64,000 bases of DNA, taken from positions 1,684,501-1,748,500 of the forward strand of contig NZ_CP076134.1 of the NCBI RefSeq assembly GCF_018736085.1. Direction: 5' to 3'. Under the pieces are notes generated by a model. That model did no database searches and was not told the origin of the DNA. It saw only the letters and a list, made by a program, of their open reading frames with translations. This document shows, piece by piece, positions 1 to 9,369 of this stretch. The stretch is from Bradyrhizobium sediminis. Lineage in GTDB: Bacteria; Pseudomonadota; Alphaproteobacteria; Rhizobiales; Xanthobacteraceae. Made by a program: the position numbers and the translations under genes. Position 1 is the stretch's first letter. Each line of letters opens with the position of its first letter.

Positions 1-1577
1 CCGGTCCCGATCTCGTCATCGCGCCGTTCCTGAAGCGGGCGATCGCCGAGAGTGTGTGGCGTCAGGTGCCGTGCTTCATCGTCCATCCGGGTATCAGGGG
101 CGATCGCGGGCCCTCGTCGCTCGACTGGGCGATCCTCGACGCGGAGACCAGTTGGGGCGTCACGGTGTTGCAGGCCGAAGCGGAGATGGACGCTGGCCCC
201 GTGTGGGCCTGGCGCGAGCTCCCGATGCGGGACGCAGCCAAGTCGAGCCTCTATCGCAACGAAGTGACGGAGGCGGCGGTTGCGGCCGTGCTCGAGGCGG
301 TCGATCGCTTCGTGAAGGGCGGATTCACGTCGCAGCGCGTCGACCCCACGGCAGCAGGGGTACGCGGCCGCCAGCGCCCCGCAATGAGTCAGGCCGATCG
401 CGCCATCGACTGGTCCTCCGATACGACGGCTCGCGTGCTGGCGAAGATCCGTAGCGGCGACGGCAATCCCGGCGTCCGGGACCGGCTGTTCGACCGCATT
501 GTCCATCTCTACAACGCCAAGGCCGCGACGGGTTTGGGCGGGCCGCCCGGTTCGGTCGTGGCGCGGTCGGGTCCTGCCGTCGCGCGCGCGACGATCGACG
601 GAGCGGTGTGGATCGGCCACCTTCGGGAGCCGGCCGGCGAACATCGTTTCAAGCTGCCCGCAACCCACGTGCTGGCGCGTGAGGTCGCAGGATTGCCCGC
701 TGTCCCGGTTGATACGCCGGCCGGCTTCGGCGAGATCGCCTACCGTGAGGCCGGCGCTGTCGGCATGCTTCATTTCGACTTCTACAACGGGGCCATGGGC
801 ACCGAGGCGACTAGGCGCCTGCTGGCCGCCTATCTCATGGCGACCAGACGTCCTACCAAAGTCATCGTGCTGCTCGGCGGTACGGAGTTCTGGTCCAACG
901 GCATGGACCTCAACCTGATCGAGGCGGCGCGCAGTCCGGCGGACGAGTCGTGGGCCAATATCAACGCGCTTGACGATCTGGCCGAGGCCATCGTGCGCAC
1001 CCGGAGCCATCTGACCGTCGCCGCACTCGGCGGCAATGCCGGCGCCGGCGGCGTGTTTCTCGCGCGCACCGCCGATCTTGTATGGCTGCGCGACGGCGTG
1101 GTGCTCAATCCGCACTACAAGGACATGGGCAATCTGTTCGGGTCGGAATTGTGGACCTATCTCTTGCCGCGAAGGGCCGGGCTCGCCGCCGCCCGAAACG
1201 TAACCGAAGCGCGTTTGCCGATCGGGGTGTCCGAAGCGGTCGCGCTGGGTCTGGCCGATGACAGTATTGCGGCGGCGCGAGCGTCGTTCACCCGCGCGGT
1301 GATGGCGCGTGCCGAGGCGCTCGCCGCTGCGCCCGACTGGTCGGCTCGCATCGCCGGCAAGGTCCGCCTCCGTGACGCCGACGAGGCCGACAAGCCGCTC
1401 GCACTCTATCGCGCCGAGGAGCTCGAGCACATGCGCCGCAATTTCTACGGCTTCGATCCGAGCTACCATGTGGCGCGATCGAATTTCGTGCGCAAGGTTG
1501 CGAAATCCCGGACGCCGATAACCATCGCGCGTCATCGCGATCGACGATGTCTGTTCCCTCGGAGGATGGCGTCATGA
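1..1577 (+). CDS. hypX: hydrogenase maturation protein HypX (HoxX), 3' part
   Basis: The gene is open from the left edge (codons in frame from base 3), so its N-terminus is missing. The first ~190 visible residues are a formyl-tetrahydrofolate hydrolase/transferase-like domain with the motif HPGIRGDRGPSSLDWA. The second half is an enoyl-CoA hydratase/isomerase fold, with VLLGGTEFWSNGMDLN and the oxyanion-hole segment ALGGNAGAGG. This two-domain layout is specific to HypX, which is known to produce the CO ligand of the NiFe site from a formyl group under oxic conditions. The stop TGA (1575-1577) overlaps the start of hoxA as ATGA, so the two are translationally coupled. The extra in-frame ATG near the edge is not the true start. 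Confidence 0.93.
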   Translation, partial: GPDLVIAPFLKRAIAESVWRQVPCFIVHPGIRGDRGPSSLDWAILDAETSWGVTVLQAEAEMDAGPVWAWRELPMRDAAKSSLYRNEVTEAAVAAVLEAVDRFVKGGFTSQRVDPTAAGVRGRQRPAMSQADRAIDWSSDTTARVLAKIRSGDGNPGVRDRLFDRIVHLYNAKAATGLGGPPGSVVARSGPAVARATIDGAVWIGHLREPAGEHRFKLPATHVLAREVAGLPAVPVDTPAGFGEIAYREAGAVGMLHFDFYNGAMGTEATRRLLAAYLMATRRPTKVIVLLGGTEFWSNGMDLNLIEAARSPADESWANINALDDLAEAIVRTRSHLTVAALGGNAGAGGVFLARTADLVWLRDGVVLNPHYKDMGNLFGSELWTYLLPRRAGLAAARNVTEARLPIGVSEAVALGLADDSIAAARASFTRAVMARAEALAAAPDWSARIAGKVRLRDADEADKPLALYRAEELEHMRRNFYGFDPSYHVARSNFVRKVAKSRTPITIARHRDRRCLFPRRMAS

Positions 1578-3061
1578 CCCAATTACCAACCGTCCTCGTC
1601 GTCGATGACGAGTTGCGCAGCGTCGAGGCATTGCAGCGCATCCTCGAGGAGGACTTCGACATCCGCACGGCGGTCACCGTTCATGACGCCGAGACCATCC
1701 TGGAAAACGAAATCGTCGAGGTCGTGCTGTGCGACCAGCGTATGCCGGATATGACGGGTGTGGAGTTTCTCAAATCCGTCCGCGCGCGCTGGCCGGACGC
1801 CGTGCGCATGATCATCTCCGGCTATACCGACGCCGACGACATCATCAGCGGCATCAACGATGCCGGTATCTACCAGTACGTAACAAAACCCTGGCAACCC
1901 GAGGCCCTGATCCTCACCATCCAGAATGCCGTTCGTCTGTACCGCCTGCAGCGCGAGAACGAACTGCTTGCCGTCGAATTGAAGATGTCGGCGACACGGG
2001 CGGAGAGAGTCGTCGCCTCTCGCCGGCAAGAGCTGAAAGCGCAGTATCATAGCGACGATGGTATCGTCCGGGCCGCCGACAGTCCGTTGAACGAGGTTTG
2101 CGAGCGGTTGTTGCGCGTCGCGCCCTTCGACGTCTCGGTGCTGGTGTCCGGCGAATCGGGTACCGGCAAGGAACTGGTCGCCCGCGCCCTGCACTACAAC
2201 AGCCTGCGCTGGAACAAGCCGTTTGTCGTCGAGAACTGCGCCGCCATGCCGGATGAATTGCTCGAAAGCGAGCTGTTCGGTCACAAGCGTGGTGCGTTCA
2301 CCGGTGCCGTCGAAGATCATACCGGGCTGTTCGAGCGCGCCGACGGCGGCACCGTGTTTCTCGACGAGATCGGTGAGATCTCGCCGGCGTTCCAGGCCAA
2401 GCTGCTGCGCGTGCTGCAGGAGGGCGAGATCCGCCCCGTCGGCCGCGGCGCGTCGCGCAAGGTCGATGTTCGTGTGATCGCCGCCACCAATCGTGTCCTG
2501 GAGCAGGAAGTGCGTGAGGGACGCTTTCGTGAGGACCTCTATTATCGTCTTGCGGCTGTCACCATTCATGTTCCGGCACTGCGCGACCGCCCGATGGACA
2601 TCCCGATCATAGCGCGCATGCTGCTCGAGAAGGCACAGAAGCAATTTGGCAAGCACGTCGAGGGCCTCACCGATGAGGCGCTCGCCTGCATGGAGGCCTA
2701 TCATTGGCCGGGGAATGTCCGGGAACTGCAGAACGAGATCCAGCATCTGCTGGTCATGGGGCCGGAGAACGGGCCGCTCGGTGCGGAGCTGCTATCCCGC
2801 AGGATACTGCGCGCGGCTCCCGAGGATGAGGCGGAGGATGTCGCGATGCTGGTTGGCCTCGATGGTCCCCTGAAAGAGCGCATCGAGCAACTCGAGGCCC
2901 GCATACTGAAGGAAACGCTGATCCGCCACAAATGGAACAAAAGCCGGGCAGCCAAGGAACTCGGCTTGTCTCGCGTCGGGCTTCGGGCCAAGCTCGAGCG
3001 TTACGGGCTGGAGAAGATCGAACCGATCGATCCGCGCTCCCGCAGCAAGGCGGCCTCCTGA
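1574..3061 (+). CDS. hoxA: sigma54-dependent response regulator HoxA
   Basis: This is a 495-residue NtrC-family activator. Residues 1-120 are a receiver with acidic pair D11-D12, phosphoacceptor D54 (LCDQRMPD) and the TKP lysine. The AAA+ domain has Walker A GESGTGKE (193-200), the sigma54-contact loop GAFTGA (240-245) and Walker [10 protein letters not shown] Fis-type helix-turn-helix lies at the end ([16 protein letters not shown]). The ATG at 1574 was chosen over the one at 1547 because GGAGG at 1561-1565 sits 8 nt upstream and the ATGA overlaps the hypX stop. Position between hypX and hupT identifies it as HoxA, which activates hydrogenase promoters in response to H2 rather than a nitrogen regulator. 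Confidence 0.93.
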   Translation: MTQLPTVLVVDDELRSVEALQRILEEDFDIRTAVTVHDAETILENEIVEVVLCDQRMPDMTGVEFLKSVRARWPDAVRMIISGYTDADDIISGINDAGIYQYVTKPWQPEALILTIQNAVRLYRLQRENELLAVELKMSATRAERVVASRRQELKAQYHSDDGIVRAADSPLNEVCERLLRVAPFDVSVLVSGESGTGKELVARALHYNSLRWNKPFVVENCAAMPDELLESELFGHKRGAFTGAVEDHTGLFERADGGTVFLDEIGEISPAFQAKLLRVLQEGEIRPVGRGASRKVDVRVIAATNRVLEQEVREGRFREDLYYRLAAVTIHVPALRDRPMDIPIIARMLLEKAQKQFGKHVEGLTDEALACMEAYHWPGNVRELQNEIQHLLVMGPENGPLGAELLSRRILRAAPEDEAEDVAMLVGLDGPLKERIEQLEARILKETLIRHKWNKSRAAKELGLSRVGLRAKLERYGLEKIEPIDPRSRSKAAS

Positions 3062-4477
3062 GTGGCAGAGGAGTATCGGGACTTGTCCGTGTTGACGCCG
3101 CATGACAAGGACGGCCCGTCCGGGCTGATCGAGCGGGCCGGCGTGGCCGAGGCCATTGCGCTGTCGCCGGCGTCCGAGGACGCCTGGATCGACGTGATCC
3201 GCAAGATGGACGAGGTCTATTCCGAGCTCGTTCAATCCCAGGTCGAACTGGAGCAGAAAAACGCCGAGCTGGAGGAGGCGCGCCAGTTCATCGACAGCGT
3301 GGTCGCTGCCATGACCGACGTGCTGATCGTCTGCGACCGGGCGGGCCGCATCGAACAGGTCAATCGGGCGCTCGAGCGGCTCACAGGGCAAAGCGGCAAG
3401 TCGCTCACCGGGCAGCCGCTGGAGGTGCTGTTGGCTCCCGGCCAGGAGCCGCTGTTCGACGAGCTGCGCTCGAAGCTGCATGGCGGTGTGGGCCTCGGAG
3501 ATTGCGAGGTTTCGTTCATCGACAGCACCGGGACGCCCACGCTGCTGTCGATGAGCTGCTCGTCACGATGCGATCACAAGGGGCGCTTCGTCGGTCTCGT
3601 GCTGATCGGCCGTCCGGTCGGCGAGCTGCGTCGCGCCTATACCGAACTCGCCGCCGCTCATCAGGATCTGCGTCAGGCGCAGAAGCAGCTGGTGTTCTCC
3701 GAGAAGATGGCTGCACTTGGCCGTCTCGTCGCCGGCGTCGCCCACGAACTCAACAATCCGATCAGTTTCGTGTTCGGCAATATGCATGCGCTGAAGCGTT
3801 ATGGCGGGCGGCTCACCAAATATCTTCAGGCGATCGACCGGGGCGAAAGCCCGGACCAACTGCTCAAGTTGCGCAGTTCCCTGAAGATCGACCGCATCCT
3901 GCTCGACGTCGGCCCGCTCGTGGAAGGCACCCTCGAGGGCGCCGAACGCGTGAGCGAAATCGTCCAGGATCTGCGCCGATTCTCCAGTTCCCAGACTGAG
4001 CCGCTGGAGAACTTCAATGTCAGCCGCGTGGTTCGCACGGCGATCAGCTGGGTGGTGAAGACGACGCGGATCAAGCCGGAGGTCGTGCTCGATTTGCCTG
4101 ACCGGCTCGAGGTCGTCAGCCGGCGCGGGCCGGTTCATCAGATCATGGTCAACCTCGTGCAAAACGCCATCGACGTCATGGCCGAACAGCCGGTACCGAA
4201 GCTGGTGGTCAGTGGCGCTCGCGAGGGCCAATGGGTGGTGGTGCGCGTGCGCGACTTTGGTCCCGGCATGTCGGCCGTCGTGATGAAGCGGCTGTTCGAG
4301 CCGTTCTTCACGACGAAGCCGATCGGCAAGGGAACCGGGCTTGGCCTTTATGTCAGCTATGGCCTCGCGGAGGAGTTGGGCGGGCAACTCGACGGCGCCA
4401 ATCACGAGGACGGCGGCGCAGTCTTCACCTTGCGTTTGCCGGCGCAGGAGGTGCCCGATGCAGAACCTTCCTGGTAA
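3062..4477 (+). CDS. hupT: H2-signalling sensor histidine kinase HupT/HoxJ
   Basis: This soluble 471-residue kinase starts at GTG directly after the hoxA stop. A coiled-coil stretch (about residues 50-75) leads into a PAS-like domain (about 75-190). Then come a HisKA domain with phospho-histidine H228 in GVAHELNNP and an HATPase domain with N box NLVQNAIDV, DFGPGM and GTGLGLYVS. No transmembrane segments are seen, as expected for a kinase that docks on a cytoplasmic sensor hydrogenase. Flanking hoxA and hupUV supports the HupT/HoxJ role: in studied systems the kinase phosphorylates HoxA/HupR without H2 and is controlled by HupUV. The hupU ribosome site lies inside its 3' end. Confidence 0.92.
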   Translation: MAEEYRDLSVLTPHDKDGPSGLIERAGVAEAIALSPASEDAWIDVIRKMDEVYSELVQSQVELEQKNAELEEARQFIDSVVAAMTDVLIVCDRAGRIEQVNRALERLTGQSGKSLTGQPLEVLLAPGQEPLFDELRSKLHGGVGLGDCEVSFIDSTGTPTLLSMSCSSRCDHKGRFVGLVLIGRPVGELRRAYTELAAAHQDLRQAQKQLVFSEKMAALGRLVAGVAHELNNPISFVFGNMHALKRYGGRLTKYLQAIDRGESPDQLLKLRSSLKIDRILLDVGPLVEGTLEGAERVSEIVQDLRRFSSSQTEPLENFNVSRVVRTAISWVVKTTRIKPEVVLDLPDRLEVVSRRGPVHQIMVNLVQNAIDVMAEQPVPKLVVSGAREGQWVVVRVRDFGPGMSAVVMKRLFEPFFTTKPIGKGTGLGLYVSYGLAEELGGQLDGANHEDGGAVFTLRLPAQEVPDAEPSW

Positions 4478-5486
4478 GCCTCGCCGCCTGAACCTTTTGT
4501 GGTTGCAATCGGGCGGCTGCGGCGGCTGTACGCTCTCGCTGATCGGTGCGGAGTCCCCCGACCTGCTGACCGCGCTGGATATCGCCGGCATCGATCTGGC
4601 GTGGCACCCCTCGCTCAGCGAGGCTACCGGATTCGAACTGCACGAACTCCTCGCGCGCCTGATTTCGGGTGAGGAGCCGCTCGACATCCTCTGCCTCGAA
4701 GGTTCGGTAATCCGTGGCCCGCGCGGGACCGGGCGCTTTCACATGCTCTCGGGCAGCGAGCGTCCGATGAAGGATCTGATAGCCGATCTGGCGCCGCTGG
4801 CGAACCACGTCGTCGCTGTCGGAACGTGTGCGGCCTTCGGCGGCATCACGGCGGCGGGCGACAATCCTTCGGACGCCTGTGGGCTTGTCTACGACGGGCG
4901 CGAGCCTGGCGGGCTGCTCGGACCGCGCTTCCGTGCCCGATCCGGACTGCCGGTGATCAATGTTTCCGGCTGCCCCGTTCATCCGGGGTGGGTCGTCGAA
5001 ACCTTCCTGCAACTGGCGGGTGGCACATTGACGGAAGCCGACCTCGACGGCATCGGCCGGCCGCGCTTCTATGCCGATCATCTCGTCCATCACGGCTGCA
5101 CCCGCAACGAATTCTATGAGTTCAAGGCGAGCGCGCGAAATCTGAGCGAGATGGGATGCATGATGGAGCATCTCGGCTGCATGGGCACCCAGGTTCACGC
5201 CGACTGCAATATCCGGCTCTGGAACGGAGAGGGCTCGTGCACGCGCGGCGGCTATCCCTGCATCAGTTGCACGGAGCCCGGATTCGAGGAACTGGATCAT
5301 CCCTTTACGCTAACGCCGAAGCGCGCCGGTATCCCGGTCGGTCTTCCGACCGACATGCCCAAAGCGTGGTTCGTGGCGCTGGCCTCCCTCTCCAAGGCCG
5401 CAACGCCGGAACGGCTCCGGAAGAATGCCGTCGCCGATCACATCGTGGTGCCGCCGGTGGGGCGCCAGGGAAAACACCAGAAATGA
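4458..5486 (+). CDS. hupU: regulatory (sensor) NiFe-hydrogenase small subunit
   Basis: This is a 342-residue Fe-S subunit of the H2-sensing hydrogenase. The N-terminus enters directly into LQSGGCGGCTLSLIGAE with no twin-arginine signal peptide, which separates sensor hydrogenases from exported uptake enzymes. Further cluster cysteines are visible in GTCAAFGG, SGCPVHPGW, the HLGCMGTQ region and the C-terminal GGYPCISC. The ATG at 4458 is set by AGGAGG at 4446-4451 and lies 20 bases inside the end of hupT. The stop overlaps the hupV start as ATGA. Together with HupV it binds H2 and modulates HupT. Confidence 0.93.
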   Translation: MQNLPGKPRRLNLLWLQSGGCGGCTLSLIGAESPDLLTALDIAGIDLAWHPSLSEATGFELHELLARLISGEEPLDILCLEGSVIRGPRGTGRFHMLSGSERPMKDLIADLAPLANHVVAVGTCAAFGGITAAGDNPSDACGLVYDGREPGGLLGPRFRARSGLPVINVSGCPVHPGWVVETFLQLAGGTLTEADLDGIGRPRFYADHLVHHGCTRNEFYEFKASARNLSEMGCMMEHLGCMGTQVHADCNIRLWNGEGSCTRGGYPCISCTEPGFEELDHPFTLTPKRAGIPVGLPTDMPKAWFVALASLSKAATPERLRKNAVADHIVVPPVGRQGKHQK

Positions 5487-6934
5487 CGCGCCGGGTCGTG
5501 GGGCCGTTCAACAGGGTTGAGGGCGATCTCGAGATCAAACTCGATATCGATGGGGGAGCGGTGCGCGCGGCCTTCATCAACTCTCCGCTGTTTCGCGGGT
5601 TCGAACAGATCCTGGTCGGCAAGAGCCCGAGCGATGCTCTGGTCTATACGCCGCGAATTTGCGGTATCTGCTCGGTATCGCAGTCGATGGCGGCGGCCAG
5701 CGCGCTGGCGGCGATGCAAGGGGTCGCGATACCGGACAATGGCGCACTGGTCCAGAACCTGGTGATGGCGGCCGAAAATACCGCCGATCACCTGACGCAT
5801 TTCTACTTGTTCTTCATGCCGGATTTCGCGCGGGCGGTGTATCGGGCCGAGCCGTGGTTCGGCGCTGCCGAGGCCAGGTTCAAGGCGGTCAGCGGCACGG
5901 CGGCGCGCGAGGTTCTTCCGGCGCGTGCGGAGTTTCTGCATTTGATGGGGATACTTGCCGGACGCTGGCCGCATACGCTGGGGCTTCAGCCCGGTGGAAC
6001 GACGCGGGCGGTCGGGGGCAGCGAGCAGGTGCGCCTCTTGGCTACCGTTGCGTCCCTGCGCAGGTTTCTCGAAACCTCGCTATTCGCCGATACGCTGGAG
6101 CAGGTAACTGCGCTCGACAGCGAAGCAGCTCTCGATGCGTGGATGGACGCGGCTCCGTCCGAGCGGGGCGACCTCCGCCATTTTCTGGTCGTGTCGAAGG
6201 TGATGGGGCTCGACAAGCTTGGACGCGGCACTGGGCGCTATCTGAGCTACGGCGCCTATGGCATGAACGGCGGACATGCTTTCAGACGTGGCATTGTCGA
6301 GGCGGGGCGTCCCCGTGCGTTTCGTTCCGCGGAGATTGCGGAGGATCATGCCTCGTCATGGCTGGCGCGGCCTGCGGCTCCCGCTCATCCCTCCCATGGT
6401 CTCACCTTGCCGGAGCCCGATGCGCCGGGCGGCTACACCTGGTGCAAGGCGCCGCGATTGGCCGGTTCCGTGGTCGAGGTCGGTGCCCTGGCCCGCCAGA
6501 TCGTCGACGGTCATCCGCTGATCGTCGATCTCGTCGCCAGGGGCGGCGGCAATGCCCGCACCCGCATCATTGCCCGCATGCTGGAGATCGCCCGGATCGT
6601 GCCGCTGATGGAAGCGTGGGTGCGCACGATCCGTCCACGCGAGCCATTCTGCGCCCATGCCGCGATGCCGCCGGATGGCGAATGCGAAGGGCTGGTCGAG
6701 GCGGCGCGGGGCGCGCTTGGCCACTGGATGGAAGTGCGCGACGGGCGCATCGCCAATTACCAGATCGTCGCGCCGACCACCTGGAATTTTTCGCCCCGCG
6801 ACGAAAACGGGGTTCCCGGCGTCTGCGAACAGGCTCTGGTCGACGCTCCGGTGCGCGAGGGCGAGATCGAACCGGTCGCCGTGCAGCATATCGTGCGCTC
6901 GTTCGATCCATGCATGGTCTGCACGGTGCATTGA
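5483..6934 (+). CDS. hupV: regulatory (sensor) NiFe-hydrogenase large subunit
   Basis: This 483-residue NiFe-site subunit has the N-terminal CxxC pair in RICGICSVSQ and the C-terminal pair in DPCMVCTVH. The protein ends exactly at that final His. Uptake-type large subunits carry a C-terminal peptide removed by an endopeptidase after nickel insertion; its absence is the hallmark of the HupV/HoxC sensor class. The ATG at 5483 overlaps the hupU stop, so the two subunits should be made in equal amounts. The stop TGA abuts the hypF ATG with no gap. It still needs Hyp-dependent cofactor assembly, consistent with hypX and hypF in the same run. Confidence 0.95.
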   Translation: MTRRVVGPFNRVEGDLEIKLDIDGGAVRAAFINSPLFRGFEQILVGKSPSDALVYTPRICGICSVSQSMAAASALAAMQGVAIPDNGALVQNLVMAAENTADHLTHFYLFFMPDFARAVYRAEPWFGAAEARFKAVSGTAAREVLPARAEFLHLMGILAGRWPHTLGLQPGGTTRAVGGSEQVRLLATVASLRRFLETSLFADTLEQVTALDSEAALDAWMDAAPSERGDLRHFLVVSKVMGLDKLGRGTGRYLSYGAYGMNGGHAFRRGIVEAGRPRAFRSAEIAEDHASSWLARPAAPAHPSHGLTLPEPDAPGGYTWCKAPRLAGSVVEVGALARQIVDGHPLIVDLVARGGGNARTRIIARMLEIARIVPLMEAWVRTIRPREPFCAHAAMPPDGECEGLVEAARGALGHWMEVRDGRIANYQIVAPTTWNFSPRDENGVPGVCEQALVDAPVREGEIEPVAVQHIVRSFDPCMVCTVH

Positions 6935-9289
6935 ATGGCGCGGGCCCGACCAGTATCGACGACGCAAGCGGGTGTCTCCTACCGCGTGCGCGGTCTGGTG
7001 CAGGGTGTCGGATTCCGCCCTGCGGTCTGGCGGCTCGCCACGTCGTTCGGGCTTCGTGGCGAGGTGCTGAACGACGGGGAGGGCGTGTTGATCCGCGCGT
7101 GGGGCCCGCCGGACGCGCTCGATGGCTTTTCGCGCTCGCTGCGTCGGGATGTGCCGCGGCTGGCGCGCATCGACGATATCGTGCGCCAGCCGTTGCCGGG
7201 CGGCCCGGAAGGCAACGATTTCCGTATTGTCGGGAGCAACACAGGCCCGGTCCGCACCGGCGTCGTTGCCGATGCGGCGACCTGTCCCGATTGCCTTGCG
7301 GAAGTATTCGATCCCGCCGGCCGGCGCTATCGCTACCCTTTCACCAATTGTACTCACTGCGGTCCGCGGCTTTCGATCATCCGCGCGATTCCCTACGATC
7401 GCGCCACCACGTCGATGGCCGCCTTTGCCATGTGTCCGACCTGTCTGGCCGAGTACGAAGATCCGGACGACCGGCGCTTCCACGCCCAGCCGAATGCCTG
7501 TCCCGATTGCGGTCCGCGCGTCTGGCTTGCGGATGCGAAAGGCAACGAACTGCCATCGGCCGGCGATGCCATTCGGACGACGGCTGCCGCCATTCGCGAC
7601 GGGCGCATCGTCGCCGTCAAGGGCATTGGCGGTTTTCACCTGGCCTGCGATGCCACCAATGAGGATGCTGTTGCGAGGCTGAGGGCCCGCAAGCGCCGCT
7701 ATGCGAAGCCATTCGCATTGATGGCGCGCGACATCGATATGGTCTCGCAATATGCCCGCATCGCGGACCACGACCGTGCCGTGCTAGCGAGTGCCGCGGC
7801 GCCGATTGTCATCCTCGATGCACACGATGGTATGGGCCGGCTCGCTCCGTCGATCGCGCCCGATCAGTCGAGTCTCGGATTCATGCTCGCCTATACGCCG
7901 TTGCATCACTTGCTGATGTCGGATCTCTGCGCGCCGATCGTGCTCACCTCCGGCAATCGCAGCGACGAGCCGCAGGTGATCGCCAACGACGAAGCACTCG
8001 CGAGCCTCGCCGGCATCGCCGATCTCTGGCTCCTGAACGACCGCGATATCGTCAGCCGTCTTGACGATTCCGTCGTGCGGTCGATGTCCTCTGCACCTCG
8101 ATTGTTGCGCCGCGCCCGTGGTTACGCGCCAGAACCCATTCAGCTCGGCGATGGGTTCGCCGATGCGCCGTCGGTGATGGCGATGGGTGCGGAACTCAAA
8201 TCGACGATCTGCCTCGTTCGCGAGGGCCGTGCGATCGTCTCCCAGCATATCGGCGACCTTGAGGACGCGGCCACGCATGCCGACTATCGCAAGGTGCTGG
8301 CGCATTATCGCGAACTACATTGCTTTTCGCCGGCGCTCGTCGCCGTGGATGCTCACCCGGGTTATCTCTCGACGCAATGGGGTGAGGCATGTGCGCGCCA
8401 GGATGGCGATTTACTGGTCCGCATCCCCCACCACCATGCCCACGTCGCAAGTTGCCTCGCCGAGCACCGCGTCGCGCTCGATGCGCCGCCCGCGCTGGCG
8501 ATCATCCTCGATGGCCTTGGGCTCGGCGAGGACGGGACGCTGTGGGGCGGCGAGATCATGCTTGCCGACTACGTCTCAGCCCAGCGCCTGGCGAGTTTCA
8601 TGCCGGTGCCGCTGCTCGGTGGTGCGCGCGCCATGCGTGAGCCATGGCGCAATGCTTTTACACATCTCTCACAGTTCATCGGCTGGGACGATGTTTGCAG
8701 TCGATATCCCGATCTAGCCATCACGCGGCAGCTCTCGGCAAAACCCGTCGCGACTTTGCAGGCCATGATGGACAGTGGTCTAAACGCACCGCCGGCCTCC
8801 TCGGCAGGGCGGCTGTTCGATGCGGTCGCGGCCGTACTCGGAATCGCGCCCGAAACCTGCTCCTACGAGGGCCAGGCAGCGATCGGGCTGGAGGCGCTCG
8901 CGGCGACGGAAGAACGTGAACCCGGCGACGAATATGTCGGCCAGATTGCCAATAGCCAAATCGAACTGATTTCGTGGACGGCGATGTGGCGCAACCTGCT
9001 CGCCGACCTGGCGCGGGGCGTCGAGACGCCGCGCATCGCCGCGCGGTTTCACGCGGGGCTTGCGCTGACCCTTTCATCCATGGCAGCGCGCCTTGCAGGC
9101 GTTCGCGGCATCGACACCATCGTCCTGGGCGGGGGAGTCTTCCAGAACCGTCTGTTGCTCGAAGCCGTAACGTCCAATCTCGAGGCGGGTGGTCTGAGGG
9201 TGCTGAGCCCCCGGCTTCTGCCCGCCAACGACGGCGGCATCTCGCTGGGACAGGGTGCAATCGCTGCGGCACGTGCGCTTTGCCGCTAA
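6935..9289 (+). CDS. hypF: carbamoyltransferase HypF, hydrogenase maturation
   Basis: HypF makes the cyanide-ligand precursor from carbamoyl phosphate for transfer to HypE. The 784-residue protein shows the full domain series: an acylphosphatase domain (about 14-98, VRGLVQGVGFRP); two zinc fingers (about 115-185) with CPDC/CTHCGPR and CPTC/CPDCGPR; a YrdC-like domain (about 205-390); and a Kae1-like carbamoyltransferase domain with IPHHHAHVASC and the late glycine-rich segment VLGGGVFQN. Length is normal for the family. The ATG directly follows the hupV TGA. It is the last gene of the hydrogenase run. Downstream, the next gene converges on it across about 80 bases with no clear terminator. 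Confidence 0.95.
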   Translation: MARARPVSTTQAGVSYRVRGLVQGVGFRPAVWRLATSFGLRGEVLNDGEGVLIRAWGPPDALDGFSRSLRRDVPRLARIDDIVRQPLPGGPEGNDFRIVGSNTGPVRTGVVADAATCPDCLAEVFDPAGRRYRYPFTNCTHCGPRLSIIRAIPYDRATTSMAAFAMCPTCLAEYEDPDDRRFHAQPNACPDCGPRVWLADAKGNELPSAGDAIRTTAAAIRDGRIVAVKGIGGFHLACDATNEDAVARLRARKRRYAKPFALMARDIDMVSQYARIADHDRAVLASAAAPIVILDAHDGMGRLAPSIAPDQSSLGFMLAYTPLHHLLMSDLCAPIVLTSGNRSDEPQVIANDEALASLAGIADLWLLNDRDIVSRLDDSVVRSMSSAPRLLRRARGYAPEPIQLGDGFADAPSVMAMGAELKSTICLVREGRAIVSQHIGDLEDAATHADYRKVLAHYRELHCFSPALVAVDAHPGYLSTQWGEACARQDGDLLVRIPHHHAHVASCLAEHRVALDAPPALAIILDGLGLGEDGTLWGGEIMLADYVSAQRLASFMPVPLLGGARAMREPWRNAFTHLSQFIGWDDVCSRYPDLAITRQLSAKPVATLQAMMDSGLNAPPASSAGRLFDAVAAVLGIAPETCSYEGQAAIGLEALAATEEREPGDEYVGQIANSQIELISWTAMWRNLLADLARGVETPRIAARFHAGLALTLSSMAARLAGVRGIDTIVLGGGVFQNRLLLEAVTSNLEAGGLRVLSPRLLPANDGGISLGQGAIAAARALCR

Positions 9290-9369
9290 CTGGCGGGTCA
9301 CTTGGGCAGGGAAACATGGTCACGCGCGGGATTTCGGGCCAACCGCGGATGAGTCGCAGGGCAACTCCG

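Noticed and set aside
5659..7662. 667-residue open frame across hupV and hypF in another frame
   Set aside because: It overlaps two well-identified genes in a shifted frame and has the Arg/Gly-rich composition of a GC shadow.
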